A DNA stretch of 7,937 nt from an uncultured Candidatus Saccharibacteria bacterium (GTDB taxonomy: Bacteria; Patescibacteriota; Saccharimonadia; Saccharimonadales; Saccharimonadaceae): positions 1-7,937 of the forward strand of contig CARSRA010000030.1 in NCBI GenBank assembly GCA_949063825.1, written 5' to 3'. The notes under the pieces were generated by a model, which did not search any database, was not told the DNA's origin, and worked only from the letters and a program-made list of their open reading frames with translations. Made by a program: the position numbers and the translations under genes. How positions within the stretch are numbered: the first letter of the stretch is position 1; the number at the start of each line of letters is the position of its first letter. Shown piece after piece: positions 1 through 5,934 of the stretch.

Positions 1-54
1 CAGTACAGCATCACTCGTGGCACCGGTCGCTCCCTACGCTGCACCGCGAAGTAG
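1..54 (+). CDS. Possible C-terminal end of a surface protein (partial, cut by window edge)
   Basis: Reading from base 1, the plus strand gives 17 codons (QYSITRGTGRSLRCTAK) and then a TAG stop at 52-54. The ending, with a small residue, an aromatic or basic residue, then S-[VL]-R-C and a short tail, resembles the C-terminus of FISUMP-type (Fibrobacter succinogenes major paralogous domain) proteins. Those are common as secreted or surface proteins in Saccharibacteria and typically end in something like SVRCV. This is recognition from a very short stretch: the other two plus frames are also open over these bases, so the frame choice is inference. If correct, the gene converges on femX, leaving 55 bp between the two stops, and I see no clear terminator hairpin in that gap. 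Confidence 0.4.
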   Translation, partial: QYSITRGTGRSLRCTAK

Positions 55-109
55 GAGATAATTATGTATTTAGTGTTTATTACGTTACGAGGGAAGGATG
101 GAAAGAGTC

Positions 110-1114
110 TCAGTTTGCTCGTCTGCGTATTCGGTTAAGCTTCCTTAGCACCTGATATATGGCGTATTTTGTGCCATTTAAGGGTAAATCCCAAGTACCT
201 GCGTAGTCGACCTGGCGTCCAGCGTAGCTTTTCTTATACTTAGTAAAGCCATACCACGGGTGTTTCGGATTGCTCGAGGTTGTGATGCCCCAAAAATCGT
301 AATATTTTTTTCCGGCAGCTTGTGCATCGAGTATTTTTTGGATCGTAAGGCTGACGCCAGCACGCAAATTGTGATGTGTGGGATCATCCGCAGCATGCAC
401 TGCAAAGCGGGTATCGCCATAGTCGTAGACGAGGGAAGCGGCAACTGGTTTGTTTTTCAGTTCAGCAATATAGAGTGTGGCAAAGCCTGCTTTCAGCTGG
501 TTTTTGAGGTGATTTTCGTCTTGGGGATTAAACTGGCGTTCGCTACTTAGCTTTTTTAGTAGATCAGACAAAATCATGATTTCTTCTGGATCCTTACTGG
601 TGCGGATTTTGATGCCTTTTTTACTGAGATTGCGCCAACGCCGGACGCGATCTTTCTCCATTTTGTCTAATACCTTTTCGGCTGCATCGGGAAGATCGAT
701 AACCCAAGTATTAGCTGGATCGATATCGTGAGATTTCTTGAGCCCTAGCTTCTTGAGTTCGTCGGTTGTAAAATATGATCTATTAGCGTTAGTATTATCA
801 CACTTTTCACCCTTGTTATAGCAAGGTAGCGTTGGTTCGATCCGGATAAAGATTGCCCCATGTTTAGATGCCAACTCACGGAGTTGAGAAAGCGCGGGCG
901 TTAGCCTTGAAGCGTCTTGTAGTGCTGGGCCATAGGGAAGATAGAGGTAATTGCCAAGTGGAGTTGACTTGAGTAGTACTAACGCATGCCAGCCATCATC
1001 TTCTAACCAAAAAGTTTTTTCTCCCTCTAGTTGTTCGTAGGCCTCCCAGGTATGAGATTGTAAGAAATGGCCAAAATCACCGTTATCTAGATTTGATTTT
1101 GCAGCTGCGCTCAT
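110..1114 (-). CDS. FemAB/FemX-family peptidoglycan aminoacyltransferase
   Basis: This 334-residue protein matches the FemABX (lipid II:glycine glycyltransferase-like) family, which adds amino acids from aminoacyl-tRNA to the peptidoglycan stem peptide at the inner face of the membrane. The N-terminal half begins with the usual FLQSHTWEAYEQL segment (about 17-29). The centre has the basic MEKDRVRRWRNLSKKGIKIR stretch (152-171). The C-terminal GNAT-like half contains YYDFWGI (271-277) and the HPWYGFTKYKKSYAG block (285-299), hallmarks of FemX-like enzymes. The length is slightly short for the family (about 340-420), and I see no long coiled-coil arm like that of staphylococcal FemA. The ATG overlaps the valS stop by one base (TAATG) and has its own SD (GAGGT, 7 bases upstream, inside the end of valS), so translation is probably coupled. 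The basic tail RIRRRAN may touch the membrane or tRNA. The amino acid it transfers cannot be read from the sequence. Confidence 0.9.
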   Translation of the reverse strand: MSAAAKSNLDNGDFGHFLQSHTWEAYEQLEGEKTFWLEDDGWHALVLLKSTPLGNYLYLPYGPALQDASRLTPALSQLRELASKHGAIFIRIEPTLPCYNKGEKCDNTNANRSYFTTDELKKLGLKKSHDIDPANTWVIDLPDAAEKVLDKMEKDRVRRWRNLSKKGIKIRTSKDPEEIMILSDLLKKLSSERQFNPQDENHLKNQLKAGFATLYIAELKNKPVAASLVYDYGDTRFAVHAADDPTHHNLRAGVSLTIQKILDAQAAGKKYYDFWGITTSSNPKHPWYGFTKYKKSYAGRQVDYAGTWDLPLNGTKYAIYQVLRKLNRIRRRAN

Positions 1115-3813
1115 TAGATTACCTCAAGTTCGCGCTTCATGCGCCCAATCAGGGCAGATTTTTCTTCAATCTGTTCGCGAGTTTGTCGCACAAGATGTTG
1201 TGGTGCTTTGTCGACGTAGTTCGGATTCAACATTCGAGCATTAAGTGTGTCGAGTTCGCGACCGACGGCTAGGATTTTTTCAGTCAGATTTGTTCGGTGT
1301 TTATCGACGATTTCTTCTGGTACATCGAGATATAACTCGTGGTTGGATAATGCTAATCTGAGACCACGTGGCTGGCCTTCGGTGCTGAGGGTCGATTTTG
1401 CGCCAGTAAGCTTTGTGATAAGCAATTGATTGTCGTCCACGAGGCTATCGTCGCCATATAGCAATGAATATTTGCCGTTATTGGTGCTTGAGAGGCTCTG
1501 TAAGGTGCCTCTAACCTCAACCACGATAGTGATTATGTTATCGAAGTTTGCGGCTGAAATAGGGTCAAATTTGAGCCGTGGGGACCATTTTTGCGTAATT
1601 AGTTGACCATCGGTCCAGCTCAAGCTTTGCCAGATCGCCTCCGTTACGAATGGCGCAAAGGGATGAAGCATCTTAAGGATCATCTCGAGTGTCACCTTAA
1701 GTAGAGGGAGGTTTTTATAGATTTTTTGGGTCTCTAGGAACCAATCAGCATATTTGTCCCAGATCGTGCTATAGATTAGCTCGACTGCTTCTGAAAAACG
1801 ATAATTATTAAATGCGTCTTCAATTTTTTCTTTACACGAGGTGAGCTCGCGGCAGATCCAGTCTTCACCGACATTATCGGTAGAGTAGGGGAGGGAATCA
1901 CCAGCTTCTACTTGTCCAAAATTAACAATCTGTGCGTCCATTTCACTCTGCAAGATTTCGACGGCGACTGGACTATCGCTATGCGCCTGATCAACCATAT
2001 TTTGGATAAAACGAGCCACGTTCCAAAGTTTGTTACAGAGATTGCGCCCTGAGATGACTGAATTTTCCGAAAAAGCCTGATTCATACCTGCGCTTCGACC
2101 CCTTAGGATTCCTAGTCTAAAGGCGTCTGAGCCATACTTAGCGACAAGTTCGACTGGATTAATTACGTTACCCTTGGACTTGCTCATTTTTTGACCGTGT
2201 TCATCCAAGACTAGCCCGTGTAGGTATACTTCCTTGAATGGTACTTCTCCAGTCACATACACTCCCATCATGATCATGCGTGCTACCCAGGCAAAAAGGA
2301 TATCGCCAGCCGTCTCCATCACGTTCAGTGGGTAATAAGGGCTTTCGCGACCTTCGGTCCAGTCGGTACAGACGATTGGCCAATGCGAACTCGAAAACCA
2401 GGTATCGAAAGTGTCATCGTCGCGATAATAGTTCACGCCACCCACTTCGATTTTTTGGAGGTTTACGCGTTTATCGAAAATCCATTCCGGAGCTTCGGGA
2501 TCTTCAGTTTGATGGAACATTGGAATGGCGATTCCCCATGGAATCTGCCTAGAAATATTCCAGTCTTTTAGCCCTTTTAGATAATTAATGACTACCTTTT
2601 TCTTATTCTGAGGATAGAATTTGATTTCGTTATTCTCGAGGTGCTTAATTGCGCCAGCTGCTAGCTTTTTTACATCGATGAACCATTGTTTTTTGAGCAT
2701 TGGCTCGATCACGGTATCACACTTGTAACAGTGGGCGACAGAGTGACTGATTTTCTTTTCTCCTCTAAGTAGGCCTTGCTCCTCGAGATCGCGAAGAACT
2801 TTCTCGCGACATTCAAGTGTCGGCAAACCGGCGTATTTAGCGCCAACATTCTCAAGCATTTTGCCGTCTTCGCCAATAACCTGGATACGAGGAAGATTAT
2901 GACGTTCGCCAACTTCGAAGTCATCAAAGTCGTGCGCGGGGGTAATCTTCACAGCGCCGGTGCCGTATTCTGGGTCGGCATGTTCATCAGCAATAATTGG
3001 AATCTCACGATTGGTGAGGGGGAGTTTCACAAAACCACCAATTAAATCCTGATATCGCTCATCGTTTGGATTGACGGCGATAGCCGTGTCACCGAAGAGT
3101 GTTTCTGGACGAGTTGTAGAAACAATAATTTCAGTATGCTCGATATTAGGGTTGTAATCCGTGCCTCGATCTGGAGCCATGCTGACAGTATAGGCAATAT
3201 CCCAAAGGTGACCTTCTTCGTCTTTATGCTCGACTTCAATATCAGCAAAGGCTGTCTGGTGATGCGGGCAGTAGTTCACGAGCTTTTCGCCGCGGTAGAT
3301 CATGCCGTCATCCCACATTTTCTTGAAGGTCTGATAAACGCGGGAGATGACGTTTTCGTCGAGAGTAAAAGTTAGGTCGTTCCATGCGCAACTAGCCCCT
3401 AATGCGCGAAGCTGCAGTTCCATGTTTCCACGTTGTTGTTCGACAAAATTCCAAACCTGAGAATAGAGTTCGTCTCGTGAATATTCAAAGCGCGAATGCC
3501 CTTCCTTTTCGAGGGTGCGTTCGTATACTACCCAAGTTTCGAAACCGGCATGATCCGCTCCTGGAATATACCAAGTATTTTTACCACGTAAACGATAATA
3601 ACGCGTCAATGAATCTTCGAGTGCGATAGTCAAGCCATGTCCGATATGTAGGTTGCCGTTAGCATTTGGCGGCGGCATCACGATTGAATAATAATCATTT
3701 TGATCTGCTGAAATTGGTGTGGACTTTGGTGGCTGGAACACGCCTGTTTTTTCCCACTGCGCATAAATCTGTGGCTCGAACTCTCCCGGTTCGTAACTCT
3801 TTGTGAACTTCAT
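1114..3813 (-). CDS. valS: Valyl-tRNA synthetase
   Basis: This class I synthetase charges tRNA-Val with valine in the cytoplasm. Numbering from the ATG at 3813 gives 899 residues, within the normal ValRS range. It shows the PPPN...HIGH nucleotide-binding signature (HIGH at 56-59) and the editing (CP1) domain with TTRPETLFGDTA (from 233) and GTGAVKITPAHDFDD (from 284), which in ValRS hydrolyses Thr-tRNA-Val. It also has CYKC (362-365), ISRQ...W (about 420), DTFDTWFSS (467-475) and KMSKS (542-546). The C-terminus is the helical tRNA-binding arm with NPNYVDKAP. An in-frame TTG at 3825 would add four residues, but the SD (GGGAG, 3819-3823) overlaps that codon and sits five bases before the ATG, so the ATG is preferred. 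The gene is read from a TGTTATAAT promoter and is followed directly by femX. The PGADHAGFETW segment differs from the common GTDHAGIATQ and may be typical of the lineage. Confidence 0.97.
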   Translation of the reverse strand: MKFTKSYEPGEFEPQIYAQWEKTGVFQPPKSTPISADQNDYYSIVMPPPNANGNLHIGHGLTIALEDSLTRYYRLRGKNTWYIPGADHAGFETWVVYERTLEKEGHSRFEYSRDELYSQVWNFVEQQRGNMELQLRALGASCAWNDLTFTLDENVISRVYQTFKKMWDDGMIYRGEKLVNYCPHHQTAFADIEVEHKDEEGHLWDIAYTVSMAPDRGTDYNPNIEHTEIIVSTTRPETLFGDTAIAVNPNDERYQDLIGGFVKLPLTNREIPIIADEHADPEYGTGAVKITPAHDFDDFEVGERHNLPRIQVIGEDGKMLENVGAKYAGLPTLECREKVLRDLEEQGLLRGEKKISHSVAHCYKCDTVIEPMLKKQWFIDVKKLAAGAIKHLENNEIKFYPQNKKKVVINYLKGLKDWNISRQIPWGIAIPMFHQTEDPEAPEWIFDKRVNLQKIEVGGVNYYRDDDTFDTWFSSSHWPIVCTDWTEGRESPYYPLNVMETAGDILFAWVARMIMMGVYVTGEVPFKEVYLHGLVLDEHGQKMSKSKGNVINPVELVAKYGSDAFRLGILRGRSAGMNQAFSENSVISGRNLCNKLWNVARFIQNMVDQAHSDSPVAVEILQSEMDAQIVNFGQVEAGDSLPYSTDNVGEDWICRELTSCKEKIEDAFNNYRFSEAVELIYSTIWDKYADWFLETQKIYKNLPLLKVTLEMILKMLHPFAPFVTEAIWQSLSWTDGQLITQKWSPRLKFDPISAANFDNIITIVVEVRGTLQSLSSTNNGKYSLLYGDDSLVDDNQLLITKLTGAKSTLSTEGQPRGLRLALSNHELYLDVPEEIVDKHRTNLTEKILAVGRELDTLNARMLNPNYVDKAPQHLVRQTREQIEEKSALIGRMKRELEVI

Positions 3814-3837
3814 CTTGTCTCCCAACTAATTATCTTA

Positions 3838-3846
3838 ATTATAACA
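3838..3846 (-). promoter_or_regulatory. Extended -10 promoter of the valS-femX operon
   Basis: On the minus strand these bases read TGTTATAAT, a perfect -10 hexamer preceded by the TGn extension. The matching -35 position (about 3861-3866, TGGTTT) is poor, as expected for an extended -10 promoter. The predicted transcription start near 3831 leaves a leader of about 17 bases with the GGGAG SD in it. The identical 9-mer occurs twice more in the window ahead of other genes. Confidence 0.6.
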
Positions 3847-3892
3847 GAACCGAATGCTGAAAACCAGCCTAGAAGGTGCAGACGACTACCTA

Positions 3893-3921
3893 TTGACAAA
3901 ATGCTAATGGTGTGATAGGGT
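3893..3921 (+). promoter_or_regulatory. Sigma70-type promoter (P1) for the unknown gene at 4026
   Basis: A consensus -35 TTGACA (3893-3898) is followed after 17 bases by TAGGGT (3916-3921), which keeps the conserved TA...T positions of a -10 and is preceded by TGA (extended -10). Transcription would start near 3928, giving a long leader of about 98 bases before the ATG at 4026. Just after that start is a small hairpin, CGAGC-aac-GCTCG (3934-3946). It has no T-run, so it is not a terminator. Confidence 0.55.
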
Positions 3922-3966
3922 AGATGTAATGGCCGAGCAACGCTCGAAGTGTAATCTGTCTATCGA

Positions 3967-3972
3967 TATAAT
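3967..3972 (+). promoter_or_regulatory. Possible second promoter (P2), -10 element only
   Basis: A perfect TATAAT lies between P1 and the gene at 4026. The -35 position (about 3944-3949, TCGAAG) is poor and there is no TG extension, so strength is uncertain. It overlaps the start of the first copy of the 11-bp tandem repeat. If used, transcription would begin near 3979, three bases before the ATG of the tiny frame at 3982. Confidence 0.3.
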
Positions 3973-3990
3973 GTCGTGTTAATGTCGTGT
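3969..3990 (+). repeat. Perfect tandem 11-bp direct repeat
   Basis: TAATGTCGTGT occurs twice with no gap (3969-3979 and 3980-3990) in the leader of the gene at 4026. One helical turn per copy would place two identical protein-binding sites on the same face of the DNA, just downstream of the candidate P2 -10. It could equally be a chance or slippage duplication. It also duplicates a start codon plus two codons (ATG TCG TGT). Confidence 0.75.
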
Positions 3991-4029
3991 GGAGTATTCA
4001 AAAATAAAAATATAGAAGGAGAGAGATGA
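3982..4029 (+). CDS. Tiny leader reading frame, 15 codons, overlapping the next start (speculative)
   Basis: ATG at 3982 opens a frame for MSCGVFKNKNIEGER. Its TGA stop (4027-4029) overlaps the downstream ATG (4026-4028) in the classic ATGA coupling arrangement, and the SD of the next gene lies inside it. The ATG also overlaps the TAA of an even smaller frame (ATG TCG TGT TAA, 3971-3982). There is no SD before it, so it would be translated only from a near-leaderless P2 transcript. No known leader peptide is recognised; it may be chance. Confidence 0.2.
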   Translation: MSCGVFKNKNIEGER

Positions 4030-4610
4030 GCGAAAACATCCCAAATAATCAAGAAAATTTTGAGAGTGAGAATAGTAACAAAGAAGTCCCACAGACTAGT
4101 GCGTGGGATGAGTTGCGAGATGTGGAGAACGATAGCTTCAACCCGCAACCAAAAGCGGAAAAATCGCTAGAGTTAAGTTCGGAAGCGGCAGCGGAATTTC
4201 GCGCACTGGAAGAGCGACGCGTGAGTAATGATTTAACTGAAGAAATGCGTCGACGTGATTTATTGCTTGAGCAGTCTCAACATGAGCCATCAGCCAAACT
4301 AGAAGCAAAAATTAGAGAACTAGGGATTCAAATTGATGTCGATAGCGATTTTTACGGTGAAATTTCTGATCCAGATGATGCTCGTACCCCAAGCGAAATC
4401 TACGCCAGTTTATCTGCAAAATACTCGCGTATTGCCGAGCGCGGAGTGAAGACTGGTAATAAGGATTTTGCTAATGAATATAATGGTCGAGCAAAGATTG
4501 CAAGGGAAGCTATCGCAATTTCCGAAGGACGTCAAAGAATTTTTACTCAAGGAAAGCAAGCTGAAGAAACTAAAGATCGTAAGTCCTTGGGTGATTTTAG
4601 GATTATGTAA
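4026..4610 (+). CDS. Unrecognised acidic, helical cytoplasmic protein
   Basis: I do not recognise this 194-residue protein. The N-terminal 45 residues are polar and acidic (rich in E, N, S) and probably disordered. Residues about 50-100 look like a charged helix or coiled coil (EAAAEFRALEERR, then LEAKIRELG). Residues 100-120 are acidic (IDVDSDFYGEISDPDD). The region 122-180 looks like a second helical unit (SEIYASLSAKYSRIAERG, later GRAKIAREAIAI). There is no signal peptide, no membrane segment and no cysteine, so it is probably soluble and cytoplasmic. The start is well supported: AAGGAG (4016-4021) lies four bases before the ATG. It is monocistronic, divergent from valS and convergent with the HIT gene, with only 13 bases between stops. 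A TTGACA promoter and a long leader with a tandem repeat suggest regulated expression. It may be a lineage-restricted family. Confidence 0.8.
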   Translation: MSENIPNNQENFESENSNKEVPQTSAWDELRDVENDSFNPQPKAEKSLELSSEAAAEFRALEERRVSNDLTEEMRRRDLLLEQSQHEPSAKLEAKIRELGIQIDVDSDFYGEISDPDDARTPSEIYASLSAKYSRIAERGVKTGNKDFANEYNGRAKIAREAIAISEGRQRIFTQGKQAEETKDRKSLGDFRIM

Positions 4611-4623
4611 AAATAAAAACTAC

Positions 4624-5001
4624 CTAGCTGAGTTTTAACTTTTCTTGCAATAGCTGGAACTCTTCCTCGGTTGGTTTAATATTGCGTTCTCCAGCCCAGT
4701 TTTCATTTACGGGCAGGATATGCACGTGGGCATGCGGTACATCGATGCCCACGATTTTGATTTGCATCCTTTCGCCTAAGACTTCTTCCATATGTCTCGC
4801 TAACTTCTTGACGGTTGCCATGACGGCCTGATAGTCACTATCAGGCAAGTCGTAGACTTTATCAACTTCTATTTTCGGAATCACTAAGGTGTGCCCCTCT
4901 GCTTCTGGCTCAATATCGAGGAAAGCGTAGGTTTTTTCGTCTTCGTAAATTTTATAGCTTGGCAATTCGCCATTAATGATTTTTGTGAATATTGTTGCCA
5001 T
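4624..5001 (-). CDS. HIT-family (histidine triad) nucleotide hydrolase, Hint-like
   Basis: This 125-residue protein is a histidine-triad enzyme of the Hint/PKCI branch, which hydrolyses nucleoside phosphoramidates and adenylated compounds such as aminoacyl-AMP. The N-terminus follows the family pattern (IFTKIINGELPSYKIYED, 4-21, then AFLDIEPEAEGHTLVIPK, 26-43). The catalytic triad is H90-A-H92-V-H94 in PHAHVHILP. The usual N-terminal CxxC of zinc-binding bacterial Hint proteins (CIFC) is TIFT here, so the structural zinc site is probably lost. The size is normal for the family. The ATG has GGGAG (5007-5011) five bases upstream and a leader of about 16 bases from an extended -10 promoter. It converges with the unknown gene at 4026 and diverges from the thioredoxin-like gene. 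Its exact substrate cannot be told from sequence. Confidence 0.93.
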   Translation of the reverse strand: MATIFTKIINGELPSYKIYEDEKTYAFLDIEPEAEGHTLVIPKIEVDKVYDLPDSDYQAVMATVKKLARHMEEVLGERMQIKIVGIDVPHAHVHILPVNENWAGERNIKPTEEEFQLLQEKLKLS

Positions 5002-5023
5002 TTTTACTCCCTAAATTTTCTAA

Positions 5024-5032
5024 ATTATAACA
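5024..5032 (-). promoter_or_regulatory. Extended -10 promoter of the HIT gene
   Basis: The minus strand reads TGTTATAAT here, a TGn extension plus perfect TATAAT. Transcription would start near 5017, about 16 bases before the ATG at 5001, with the SD in between. Its -35 region coincides with the -10 of the opposite promoter. Confidence 0.6.
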
Positions 5033-5047
5033 CATTCATTCCAGATA

Positions 5048-5056
5048 TGTTATAAT
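5048..5056 (+). promoter_or_regulatory. Extended -10 promoter of the thioredoxin-like gene
   Basis: TGTTATAAT combines a TGn extension with a perfect -10. A partial -35 (ATAACA, 5027-5032, 4 of 6 to TTGACA) lies 18 bases upstream, inside the opposite promoter's -10. Transcription would begin near 5063, just before the near-perfect SD AAGGAGGT (5067-5074) that sets the GTG start at 5080. Confidence 0.65.
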
Positions 5057-5079
5057 AGAGGTATTAAAGGAGGTAGAGT

Positions 5080-5865
5080 GTGAAAACTAGAAGAAGTCGC
5101 AATATTGTGATCGTTGTAATTGCTGCGATCGTAGCGGCAGTGCTACTGGGCGTAGGAATTTTCTTTATTATTCGCGGGAGTAAGTCAAATCATGACACGC
5201 CTGGCGAAGAAGTTGTCGAACAGAGTGATGCTGAGAAATTTAAACAGAGCTACGAAAGCCTCAATGGTACTATTCGTGAAAGCGATGGTGCAACTTATAA
5301 TACGGTCGAAATTAGTAGTGACAATCCGATCGTGTATGTAGATGCTAAGCAGGCACTCGATTTGCTGAAGTCGGACAAAGCTATCATTTATATTGGGGCA
5401 AACTGGTGTCCTCACTGCCGTAATTCGGTACCAGTCCTGTTGGATGTTGCTAAACAGTATGATCTTGGTAAAGTTTACTATCTAGAGCTTGACGACATTA
5501 AGAGTCAGTATGAGTGGCGTGATGGTCAGGCCGTAAAAACCCAGGATGGCACCGAGGAGTATTATGCTTTACTTGGCGTGCTCGCGGAACGATTGAATGA
5601 CTACATAATTAAAGATGACGCTGGTAACGATCAGCCGACCGGCGAGAAACGTATCTATATGCCGTATGTTTTGGCGATAAAAGATGGTCAAGTAGTTGGT
5701 GATTTTGTAGGGGATGTTGCTACGGAAGATTACGAGGAAGGTCAAACCAAATACGATCCATTAACTACGGCGCAATACGAAAAACTCTTTAATAATTATG
5801 AAAATTTGCTGCGTGCAGTCTATGGCGATACGGCAGGTGATGATTGCGAAGAAGTTTGCGATTAA
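5080..5865 (+). CDS. Membrane-anchored extracytoplasmic thioredoxin-fold protein
   Basis: The 261-residue protein starts at GTG, fixed by AAGGAGGT six bases upstream. A basic N-terminus (KTRRSR) precedes one hydrophobic helix (about 9-31), which by the positive-inside rule puts the rest outside the membrane. A polar linker (about 35-60) leads to a thioredoxin-like domain with the active site WCPHC (C110, C113) after strand AIIYIGAN. MPYVLAI at 194-200 supplies the expected cis-proline (P195) and is followed by the strand turn KDGQVVGDFVG. The arrangement resembles bacteriocin-transport-accessory/PedC-like and TlpA-like thioredoxins, and a disulfide oxidoreductase role on surface or secreted proteins is inferred. 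An insertion of roughly 50 residues (about 140-190) separates the active site from the cis-Pro. The extreme C-terminus carries a second cysteine pair, CEEVC (C256, C260). The pilin-like gene follows after 67 bases and may be partly cotranscribed. Confidence 0.85.
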   Translation: MKTRRSRNIVIVVIAAIVAAVLLGVGIFFIIRGSKSNHDTPGEEVVEQSDAEKFKQSYESLNGTIRESDGATYNTVEISSDNPIVYVDAKQALDLLKSDKAIIYIGANWCPHCRNSVPVLLDVAKQYDLGKVYYLELDDIKSQYEWRDGQAVKTQDGTEEYYALLGVLAERLNDYIIKDDAGNDQPTGEKRIYMPYVLAIKDGQVVGDFVGDVATEDYEEGQTKYDPLTTAQYEKLFNNYENLLRAVYGDTAGDDCEEVCD

Positions 5866-5887
5866 ATTCTCGATCTTGGGAGTTTTG

Positions 5888-5896
5888 TGATATAAT
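5888..5896 (+). promoter_or_regulatory. Extended -10 promoter of the pilin-like gene
   Basis: TGATATAAT gives a TGn extension plus perfect TATAAT in the gap after the thioredoxin-like gene. No good -35 lies 17 bases upstream (TCTCGA). Transcription would start near 5903, about 30 bases before the ATG at 5933. No terminator separates the two genes, so readthrough from upstream is also possible. Confidence 0.55.
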
Positions 5897-5915
5897 GAGT
5901 CAAAGAGTTTATTAA

Positions 5916-5934
5916 ATAACTGTGAGATAGTTAT
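5916..5934 (+). promoter_or_regulatory. Small hairpin over the start of the pilin-like gene
   Basis: ATAACT (5916-5921) and AGTTAT (5929-5934) are perfect complements around the loop GTGAGAT. The loop holds the only SD-like bases (GAG), and the start codon (5933-5935) begins in the 3' arm. The AT-rich 6-bp stem is weak, so it may only modulate initiation or may be chance. The SD of this gene is clearly poorer than those of its neighbours. Confidence 0.3.

Larger units (their letters stand above)
5024..5056. repeat. Perfect 9-bp inverted repeat made by two divergent -10 elements
   Basis: ATTATAACA (5024-5032) and TGTTATAAT (5048-5056) are exact reverse complements separated by 15 bases. Each arm is the extended -10 of one of the two divergent genes, so the promoters overlap and two RNA polymerases could hardly bind at once. 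The dyad could also serve as an operator, but the promoter reading explains both arms without a regulator. Confidence 0.7.

Noticed and set aside
110..112. Recoding of TGA as glycine (code 25), as in some Patescibacteria
   Set aside because: The TGA ends femX at the expected family length, and all other genes are full length with no in-frame TGA, so the standard bacterial code fits.
64..138. A 24-codon plus-strand frame with AGGAG six bases before its ATG
   Set aside because: It runs antisense into the 3' end of femX, is very short and has no recognisable content; the SD-like bases lie just past the stop of the edge frame. Not enough to call a gene.
260..550. A 96-codon plus-strand frame inside femX
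   Set aside because: It is antisense to a clear FemX family protein whose conserved motifs lie in the other strand; it has no SD and no protein-like features.
2280..2552. A 90-codon plus-strand frame inside valS
   Set aside because: It is antisense to conserved ValRS blocks (DTWFSS and ISRQ regions); basic, low-quality composition and no SD.
3934..3946. Hairpin CGAGC-aac-GCTCG as a terminator or attenuator
   Set aside because: The stem is only 5 bp and no T-run follows; it is too weak to call a terminator, and no competing structure is visible.
4615..4637. AAAACT...AGTTTT inverted repeat between the convergent unknown gene and the HIT gene as a terminator
   Set aside because: The 6-bp stem is almost all A/T, has a 9-base loop and overlaps the HIT stop; stability is too low for confident calling.
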